A DNA stretch of 64,000 nucleotides, from positions 1 through 64,000 of the forward strand of contig NZ_JAGHQW010000032.1 in assembly GCF_017744115.1 (NCBI RefSeq). Reading direction: 5' to 3'. Of this stretch, positions 58,002-64,000 are shown in pieces. The position numbers were made by a program, and so were the translations under genes. The DNA comes from Salinisphaera sp. G21_0 (GTDB lineage Bacteria > Pseudomonadota > Gammaproteobacteria > Pseudomonadales > Endozoicomonadaceae). How positions within the stretch are numbered: position 1 is the first letter of the stretch; every line of letters starts with the position of its first letter. The notes beneath the pieces were generated by a model. That model was not told where the DNA came from, did not search any database, and saw only the letters and a program-made list of their open reading frames with translations.

Positions 58002-59153
58002 GTGACCTTTGCATTCCAGCACTTCAAACTCGCTACCCCCGGTTTTTCCAAGTCAGTCACCGGCAACGTTTTCAGGTTTATTCCTCTTCTGTGCTCTCTG
58101 TTATTCAGTGGTTGCGGGCTATTGACCAAAGCGTCGGAACGCCAGCCGATAACATTCAGTGAGCTGGAGGGCTGGAGCCAGCAACAGGCCATTGCCGTAA
58201 GACCGGCTTTGCTGAACAGTTGCCAGCACCTGAACCGTTCGGTGCTGACCGACAACAGCCCCTGGGGTAACTACCGGCAATGGCAATTGCTGTGTAAGGA
58301 GCTGATGCAAACCCCCGACCGTCAACTGAAAACCTTTTTTGAGCAAAATTTTACGCCTGTCCAGCTCTCTCCCCAGAAACAAGGCCTGTTTACCGCTTAT
58401 TACTCCCCGGTTATTCCCGGCAGTCTGAAACCGTCGGAAGATTACCCGATCCCGTTACTGAAACTGCCCCATGACCTGGTCAAGGTTCGCCTTGCTGACT
58501 TTGGACTCAGTGGCCCGGGATTGGTTGGCCGGGTTGAGAAAGGCTTCCTGAAACCCTATGGCAGTCGGGCAGAAATCAATCAACAGACAGCGAAAGCCAG
58601 CGATGTGCTCCTGTGGCTGAGCAGCCCTGTTGATAAATTCTTCCTGCAGATCCAAGGGTCAGGGAGTGTGGAGCTGCCTGACGGTAACATTATTCATGTT
58701 GGCTACGCCGGTAATAATGGCCACAACTACGTGGCCATTGGGAGGATACTGAAACAGCAAGGGGAACTTGAAGAAGTATCCATGCAAACCATCCAGTCAT
58801 GGCTGGAAAACAATCCGGACCAGCGGGAATGGCTACTGAACCAGAATCCTCGCTATATCTTCTTCAGTTTTTCTGAGGAAGGTGCCATCACCGCTCAGGG
58901 TGTGCCTGCTTCACCGAAAAGAACACTGGCTGTGGATCCATCTTATATCCCCCTTGGCCTGCCGGTATGGCTCGATACCCGTCTCACCGCCACCGGTGAG
59001 AAATTCCAGCAGCTGATGGTTGCCCAGGATACCGGCAGTGCCATAAAGGGTCCCGTCCGGGGAGATATCTATATGGGGATTGGCAAGGATGCAGCCTTTA
59101 TTGCCGGGCCACAACAGGAGCCAGGCAAGCTATATGTGCTGATTCCTCGATAG
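58002..59153 (+). CDS. mltA: Membrane-bound lytic murein transglycosylase A
   Basis: MltA cuts peptidoglycan from inside the outer membrane. The 383-residue frame starts at GTG 58002. Residues 26-38 form a lipoprotein signal with lipobox LFSGC (C38). The MltA domain has GLFTAYYSPVIPGS, the FFLQIQGSGSVELPDG block and, in the 3D domain, AQDTGSAIKGPVRGD, which holds the catalytic Asp. The n-region before the signal is long (about 25 residues), so a later start is possible but no good codon was found. Confidence 0.93.
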   Translation: MTFAFQHFKLATPGFSKSVTGNVFRFIPLLCSLLFSGCGLLTKASERQPITFSELEGWSQQQAIAVRPALLNSCQHLNRSVLTDNSPWGNYRQWQLLCKELMQTPDRQLKTFFEQNFTPVQLSPQKQGLFTAYYSPVIPGSLKPSEDYPIPLLKLPHDLVKVRLADFGLSGPGLVGRVEKGFLKPYGSRAEINQQTAKASDVLLWLSSPVDKFFLQIQGSGSVELPDGNIIHVGYAGNNGHNYVAIGRILKQQGELEEVSMQTIQSWLENNPDQREWLLNQNPRYIFFSFSEEGAITAQGVPASPKRTLAVDPSYIPLGLPVWLDTRLTATGEKFQQLMVAQDTGSAIKGPVRGDIYMGIGKDAAFIAGPQQEPGKLYVLIPR

Positions 59154-59385
59154 CGTGCTTTTCCTTTAATTGGAGCTGGTTCTGCAGCCTGGCTCTGAAA
59201 TGACCTTCATTGTTAACGAGTTATATGAAATCTGGCAGTGGGCGTGTGCCCGGCAGAAAATTTGAACCATATTACTAAAAAACTGTACAAACACCTGCGA
59301 TAGTAATTTCAATATGGAACATTTTTGCCGGTTAGTTGTCCAACAGAATAAATTCCTCTGAATGAAATATTAATGGTGATCTAAC

Positions 59386-60087
59386 ATGGAAAGCTCAGCT
59401 CCGGTGGGTGAATTCCCCCATTTTCCGCCCTCTCCTTATTGCGTAGGGGACACAAAGGATTCTGATAGCATGCAAGCTGTTGGTATAGCTAAAAGTATGA
59501 TCCGATATTGCTCAAACTCTAATGGCGAGCTCAGAAAAGACAAGTTAACCGATCTTCTGAGCATGACAGTCAAGTATATTGCTGAGAATGCCGGGGTGGA
59601 GTTGCCATCAATTGTCAGTGGTGGTGCTGCACAAAACTCAGCCAGCAATAACCTGAAAATTCCTGACCCTTGGGAATGGGATAATTGGGAGAGTAAGTTT
59701 TTCAGTACGGAAGGATTTGGCATAAATGTACTGATACATTACCGGAATCGCAACCTCGTTTTTGATATACTTAGTCGCTATATAGGGGCTGATGAAGGTA
59801 AAATTTTTACTCTTTTCCAGCACCCACTATTTGAAGCATCATTGCGGGCCGGGAATTTCAAAACAGATATAAACTCTTTCGACGTCGGGGACATTCTTCA
59901 AAAAAACCAAGGTGCTTCAACTTCAAAAATATTAATTAAACTATTTACTATCTGTGAAAGTGGGGCCGAAACATTTCGTCACCTTAAGCCCACAGGGTTG
60001 ATCAAATCAGCCATTGCATTGGGCTATCTGCCGGAAGAAGGCATTGAAGAGATTCTTAACTTGACAGCCGAAGACAAAAATATATGA
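59386..60087 (+). CDS. Hypothetical protein, first of a tandem pair
   Basis: Not recognised. The 233-residue protein shares with the next gene an MIRYCS block, an Ile-Val-Ser-Gly segment (PSIVSGGAAQNSASNN), WEWDNWES, ADEGKIFTLFQHPLFE and LIKSAIALGYLPEEGIEEIL. There is no signal peptide. Both genes are followed by similar sequence (GAATATTCACA near 60103 and 60885), so gene plus 3' flank was duplicated. Small, soluble and mostly helical; function unknown. Confidence 0.65.
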   Translation: MESSAPVGEFPHFPPSPYCVGDTKDSDSMQAVGIAKSMIRYCSNSNGELRKDKLTDLLSMTVKYIAENAGVELPSIVSGGAAQNSASNNLKIPDPWEWDNWESKFFSTEGFGINVLIHYRNRNLVFDILSRYIGADEGKIFTLFQHPLFEASLRAGNFKTDINSFDVGDILQKNQGASTSKILIKLFTICESGAETFRHLKPTGLIKSAIALGYLPEEGIEEILNLTAEDKNI

Positions 60088-60157
60088 AAAGCGGTCCGCT
60101 GAGAATATTCACAGCCTGAGCATATTCGTCTGAATCAAATACCCAGGGACTTCTGAT

Positions 60158-60856
60158 ATGAATACTTCAGCTGGAAAATCACCCCTTTTGCCATCCTCAG
60201 TTGATCGTGCAGAAAGTACACATAATCCTGATAGCCGTGCAGTCGTTGTTGCAAAGGGTACAAATCCTGACAGTAGTGCAGCTGTTGTATTCGGACAAAG
60301 TATTATCCGGTATTGCAGTGACGGCAAGCTCAATCTCAATGGCGAGTTCAATCTTAATAAAGAACAATTATCCAGCCTTCTGGACAGGGTGATCAATTAT
60401 ATTCAGGATCAAACCGGAGTGTTGCCATCGGTTGTCAGTGGCACTGCGGCAAATAAACCAGCCAGCAATAACCCGACAGATCCTGACCGTTGGGAGTTGG
60501 ATCGGTGGGAGAGTGGTCTTGGCATTAAAGATATGCCTAACAGACATCGCGGAGTTATTTGTTTAATACTGGGTGCCAATATAGGCCGTGATGAAGGTAA
60601 AATTCTTGCTCTTTTCCGGCACCCAATATTTGAGAATTCATTGCGGAAAGCAAAGGTCCCCACAAATACATTAGAATCTCTTCATGTCAGGAACTTTATT
60701 CGATTAAAGGAATGCTCCTCAATATTTGCTAAACTGCTCGATTTTTACGGGGAGCAAGGCGATATTAAGCCCGCAGGGATCATCAAATCAGCCATTGCAT
60801 TGGGTTATCTGTCGGAAACGGACATTAAACGGCTTGTTCAAGTTAGTCGCAAATAA
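60158..60856 (+). CDS. Hypothetical protein, second of a tandem pair
   Basis: The 232-residue paralogue of the preceding gene, clearly diverged but aligned over its length (IIRYCSDG, PSVVSGTAANKPASNN, WELDRWES, RDEGKILALFRHPIFE, IIKSAIALGYLSETDIKRL). Its N-terminal 40 residues differ. The 70-base gap and same orientation suggest co-transcription. No family was recognised. Confidence 0.65.
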   Translation: MNTSAGKSPLLPSSVDRAESTHNPDSRAVVVAKGTNPDSSAAVVFGQSIIRYCSDGKLNLNGEFNLNKEQLSSLLDRVINYIQDQTGVLPSVVSGTAANKPASNNPTDPDRWELDRWESGLGIKDMPNRHRGVICLILGANIGRDEGKILALFRHPIFENSLRKAKVPTNTLESLHVRNFIRLKECSSIFAKLLDFYGEQGDIKPAGIIKSAIALGYLSETDIKRLVQVSRK

Positions 60857-60923
60857 AAATATGAAGAGCGAACGCCAGAGAATATTCACATCTTGAGCAT
60901 ATTCCCGGGCTTGAAGCTCATCA

Positions 60924-61592
60924 TCAACTGGTCATTGAAATCACTTTAGTGACCAGCTTGCCAATACCAGCGGCGGCCTCACTGATATTTTGTGCCAACA
61001 TATAAGCTGGAGTGGTCACCAGTTTATGGGTCTCATCAATGACAATTTCATCAACTGCACAGGGCTGGTGAGCAACTCCGGTCTGTTCCATTGCTTCAGC
61101 AGTTGCTGCATCATTACCAATGGTTGCCCTAACGCCTTCTGCAAAAATACGACCAGCCATTGCCGGAGCAATGCAGATCAAACCTATGGGCTTACCGGCT
61201 TCCGAAAACGCCTTGACGGCAACCATCATATCAACCTGCACACGCAGGTCAGCGCCTTTAAACGCAAAATCCGACAGGTTTTTCGCTGCCCCAAAGCCAC
61301 CCGGAACAATCAGTGCATCAAAGTCAGCGACTTTCAACGCCGCCAGGGGTTCGATATCCCCCCGCGCTATTCTGGCGGCCTCCACCAGAACATTACGCTG
61401 TTCCTGGTTTTCTTCCCCAGTCAAATGGTTAATGACGTGGTGTTGATTAATATCAGGAGCAAAGCATTTATAGGCTGCTCCCTGCTGTTCGATACTCAGT
61501 AGCGTTAATACTGATTCATGAATTTCAGCACCATCGTAGACACCACACCCGGAGAGAATGACGGCGACTTTCTTCTGATGATTTGAACTCAT
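60924..61592 (-). CDS. elbB: ElbB-type glyoxalase, DJ-1/PfpI superfamily
   Basis: ElbB proteins are small class I glutamine-amidotransferase-like enzymes linked to isoprenoid synthesis and reported as glyoxalases. The 222-residue product has VILSGCGVYDGAEIHES at the start, DALIVPGGFGAAKNL, and GLICIAPAMAG holding the nucleophilic Cys. Length and motifs are standard. It lies convergent to the tandem pair. Confidence 0.93.
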   Translation of the reverse strand: MSSNHQKKVAVILSGCGVYDGAEIHESVLTLLSIEQQGAAYKCFAPDINQHHVINHLTGEENQEQRNVLVEAARIARGDIEPLAALKVADFDALIVPGGFGAAKNLSDFAFKGADLRVQVDMMVAVKAFSEAGKPIGLICIAPAMAGRIFAEGVRATIGNDAATAEAMEQTGVAHQPCAVDEIVIDETHKLVTTPAYMLAQNISEAAAGIGKLVTKVISMTS

Positions 61593-61756
61593 TAGCGTAT
61601 TCTCCTATCAATATATTCATTTACACATCGCACAGAAGATCTCCTGAGAAAAAGGACAACTTTCTATCAGAGCCTCATTGCAAGTCTCGACTGTTCTATA
61701 AAGTAGCTCTTATCTCAGCTCAACAATAAATCATTTTGGAGTCAATAGATGGGGGT

Positions 61757-61983
61757 GTCCCAGGAGCAATGGCACTGACTTAAGCTTAAAAGACCCGCAA
61801 ACATGGGGATTGATACAGGTTTAGAGATTTGAACTGGAACCACAAAGCACACAAAGAGCACTAAGAAGAGCTTTTCTTTTCCTTTGTGCTCTTTGTGTGC
61901 TTTGTGGTTCCAATCGCCGGGTGCCTTAAAGCCCACGCATGACAAGGCTTTCACCCTTAAGTCAGTGCCATTGGTCCCAGGAG
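61757..61983. mobile_element. Non-autonomous transposon with perfect TIR and 10-bp target duplication
   Basis: The element 61767-61973 (207 bp) has perfect 18-bp terminal inverted repeats: CAATGGCACTGACTTAAG (61767-61784) and its complement (61956-61973). It is flanked by the perfect 10-bp direct repeat GTCCCAGGAG (61757-61766 and 61974-61983). The interior holds a perfect 26-bp stem (61836-61861 with 61886-61911, beginning GGAACCACAAAG). It has no gene. TIR and duplication length fit an IS4-type transposase acting in trans. Confidence 0.9.
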
Positions 61984-62012
61984 GCTGATCGAGAATAGAC
62001 TGCCCTGTGCGG
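61977..62012. mobile_element. MITE end, split by the 61767-61973 transposon
   Basis: CCAGGAGGCTGATCGAGAAT followed by AGACTGCCC matches the terminal repeat of the MITE at 10350-10463. Its first bases are part of the 10-bp duplication made by the neighbouring element, so that element inserted at the edge of this copy. The other end is not seen; the rest of the gap to 62223 holds no supported gene. Confidence 0.65.
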
Positions 62013-62223
62013 TAACTGCTCCTGCATTCACATGGTCGTGCAGAGAATTAAACAAAAAAATCCGTTTTGTGCGACAAATAGAACCTATATTCACCTCACA
62101 AAACGGAATCTTTACCCTCAATTTTTTGCCACCCCTTCCTCAGGTGACACCCGGATGGATTATTTTACCGGGCAACCTTTTGGAAGAGGGTCTTCAGGAT
62201 GGGCACTATTTTTTCAGTCGCTC

Positions 62224-63996
62224 TCATCCATCGACTTCCATTGCCTCTTCACCCGTCCGGTTGGCAGGACTCAGTGCCTTTTCCATCAACATGATTGACC
62301 AGCCCTGGCCAGTGGCTCCTCCACCATAAACGATTGTCTCCTTCTTCTCCCCCTTCCATAATTCATACGTGTTATACCATTCGCTTAATCCCTGGCGTCT
62401 TTCACCTGCCTCGTGCAACTCCAACAGCAGTTCTTTAACCTCTGGAGTACTCTCCATGTGATTGGTCAGAGCATCAATTATCCGGTATTCGATCTGCGGC
62501 CATACCAGGAAACCTTTGCTTTTAATCAGCATGTCTTTTTCGTCAGTGCTAGCCATATTGATGGGAGAGAACACCTTCAGGCCAGCTTTCGTCAGTTGTG
62601 ATCTGATCAGTTTTACCACCGCCGGGTGATCTTCCGGTTGAATCAGCCCGTTTTCAATGGCCAGTGCCAGCCCCTGCAGGTTGACTTCCTTACCCTCCAG
62701 AAAATCCTTGTTGGCATTAACCAGTGGGGAGATATATTCCATGGGTTTGTTCATGGACTCGCGGCCTGTGGGATTATCCGAATGGACAAAGTCCCTCGGG
62801 TCAAATTTGCCGTCCTGGTTATAGAGGAAGGTTTCTTTAATCAACTGTTTAAACTTCGCCAGTTCATCGCTGACGGCCTGCGGATTATCATCAAGCAAGG
62901 CGGAAATAAAACCGGAAACGGGGGTTGTCCCGGGTGGGAAATGTTTACTCAGTTCGATCTTGAGCTGGGGGCCGATCTCTTCCAGATGATGGGCCAGTCC
63001 GGTGAAGCCCTGATAGAGAAAACAGGCATTACTGCACAGCAGTTTCTGATACATCCAGGTGTCGAGCATATCACGGTTATCGCCACCCTGAGGCAAGCCA
63101 TTGGCCGGGTCCAGTACTTTTTTGTCAAGGTAAGCCATGGCATGGGCAAGGTTGGGAACCAGTTTCCGGACGTCGTCCTGTTGCTCCTGAGTGCCGGCAA
63201 GTTCCAGCAGTTTGGTCATGGAGCGAATAAAGTGAATTTCACTGTCGGTGGTGCCCGGCGTTAATGTGCCGAGGGTATCGGTCAGTAAGCCCCTCAAGGT
63301 ATGGCTCGGATTGGGTACATCCGGGTCACCCGTATTTTTAGCCACTAGATAGTTAGCATAAAGCTGGTTGAGTATGGTCTTCAGTTCTTCCGGTGCGATG
63401 GTTTTCAGGGACTCCGAATCCAGAGTGGGCATGCTGATCTCGGGGAATTTTTCTTTCATATAGTCACGCAGATGGTGGTACCAGCCAGGCCCGGTGTCCC
63501 CCCCCAGCACCCGGTGATAGACAAATTCGCTCAAAAATGGGTCTGGAATCACTACCTGAGGAATCAGTCCACTGTCAAACTGCTTGCTGGCAATGGTTGC
63601 CAGAGAGTCCGTCAGCTGTTTGAAGGCCTCAGGGCGGGCGACGTCTTGTTTGCTCAGGGTATCGATCATAATACCATAATCACGCATCCATACTGTTTGC
63701 CTATAGCGATCCCCAAGGGATGCAGGCAGCCCGTGGATGATCAGGGATTGCTTCAGGGTCTGGACGAGCCGAAGTTTATCTTCACCGCTCTGAGCATTTA
63801 TGAAATTGTCTAAAGCTTTATTAATCGCCTGATTCAGACCTTTTCTTCGGGTCAGGATACCACCGGAATATGTCTCCCAGAAGTCCTTGACGCCTTCATC
63901 CAGCAGAGGTTTAATCAATCTCTGACGCAGGCCTTGAACTTGTGGCTCCGGCACATTATCTTTTTCGTCACAACCCTGACGATGACCAAATACCAT
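62224..63996 (-). CDS. Large protein with (alpha/alpha)6-glycosidase-like features, 5' end at window edge
   Basis: At least 590 residues; ATG 63996 is only four bases from the window end, so the true start may lie outside. Features resemble amylo-1,6-glucosidase or alkaline-invertase-type hydrolases: RQTVWMRDYGIMIDTL, GLPQGGDNRDMLDTWMYQKL, NKPMEYISPLVNANKDFLEG, FLVWPQIEYRIIDALTNH, EWYNTYELWKG and ATGQGWSIMLMEKAL, in the order expected for an alpha/alpha toroid. Acidic residues in WMRD and GGDNRD are candidates for catalysis. The internal polar segment (LDDNPQAVSDELAKFKQ) and the acidic end are unusual. Sugar-cleaving function is inferred from motif impression only. Confidence 0.55.
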   Translation of the reverse strand: MVFGHRQGCDEKDNVPEPQVQGLRQRLIKPLLDEGVKDFWETYSGGILTRRKGLNQAINKALDNFINAQSGEDKLRLVQTLKQSLIIHGLPASLGDRYRQTVWMRDYGIMIDTLSKQDVARPEAFKQLTDSLATIASKQFDSGLIPQVVIPDPFLSEFVYHRVLGGDTGPGWYHHLRDYMKEKFPEISMPTLDSESLKTIAPEELKTILNQLYANYLVAKNTGDPDVPNPSHTLRGLLTDTLGTLTPGTTDSEIHFIRSMTKLLELAGTQEQQDDVRKLVPNLAHAMAYLDKKVLDPANGLPQGGDNRDMLDTWMYQKLLCSNACFLYQGFTGLAHHLEEIGPQLKIELSKHFPPGTTPVSGFISALLDDNPQAVSDELAKFKQLIKETFLYNQDGKFDPRDFVHSDNPTGRESMNKPMEYISPLVNANKDFLEGKEVNLQGLALAIENGLIQPEDHPAVVKLIRSQLTKAGLKVFSPINMASTDEKDMLIKSKGFLVWPQIEYRIIDALTNHMESTPEVKELLLELHEAGERRQGLSEWYNTYELWKGEKKETIVYGGGATGQGWSIMLMEKALSPANRTGEEAMEVDG

Positions 63997-64000
63997 AAGG

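Overview
The window looks like a chromosomal segment of a host-associated marine gammaproteobacterium, most likely an Endozoicomonas-type member of the Oceanospirillales. The inference rests on a complete type II secretion operon, a LapG/LapD pair, ElbB, MltA, a ferritin and a DUF2333 protein standing beside several very large eukaryotic-like or repeat proteins (two ankyrin proteins, a RING-finger protein, two giant repeat proteins) and many decayed mobile elements. No 16S rRNA or other species marker is present, so the name is inference.

Layout. 1-9.6 kb: accessory region with transposase remnants, an ankyrin protein bracketed by inverted IS982-like fragments, and two convergent genes (4305-5183, 5299-9126) sharing a duplicated upstream region and N-terminus; the larger has a PEP-synthase/PPDK-like architecture. 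9.9-13.7 kb: a redox cluster (GltD-like oxidoreductase, NifJ-type pyruvate:ferredoxin oxidoreductase, DHODH-like protein) whose first two genes are wrecked by frameshifts, deletions and a MITE, while the third is intact. 13.9-15.9 kb: secreted unknown protein, HPr, heptad-repeat coiled-coil protein. 15.9-27.9 kb: gspC-D-E-F-G-H-I-J-K-L-M-N, all on the minus strand; a palindromic repeat has entered the start of gspK and a sister copy lies between gspG and gspF. 28.2-39.6 kb: accessory genes (unknown protein and its partial duplicate, a 1282-residue protein with about 20 ankyrin repeats, a RING/glycine-zipper protein, an ISNCY-type element, a small secreted protein, a RAYT-type transposase with its repeats). 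39.7-43 kb: structured non-coding DNA, a CAU tRNA, and lapG-lapD. 43.05-50.95 kb: two adjacent paralogues of about 1300 residues with 15-18 units of a 37-38 residue Cys-Cys repeat followed by a nucleotidyltransferase-like domain. 51-64 kb: mostly housekeeping genes (DUF2333, HD phosphohydrolase, acyltransferase, 2Fe-2S ferredoxin, secreted transglutaminase-like protein, ferritin, MltA, ElbB), two tandem unknown paralogues, a clean non-autonomous transposon with 10-bp target duplication, and a large glycosidase-like gene running to the window edge.

How the parts may work together. The T2SS would move folded periplasmic proteins across the outer membrane; signal-peptide proteins here, especially the transglutaminase-like one, are possible cargo. 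LapD is expected to hold the protease LapG according to c-di-GMP, although no adhesin is in the window. The ankyrin, RING, PPDK-like and repeat-nucleotidyltransferase proteins look like host-directed effectors or toxins by architecture, but no secretion route for them is shown by the sequence. The most novel item is the pair of Cys-Cys repeat/nucleotidyltransferase proteins, with an orphan repeat fragment near 34.1 kb showing that the family has moved or decayed elsewhere.
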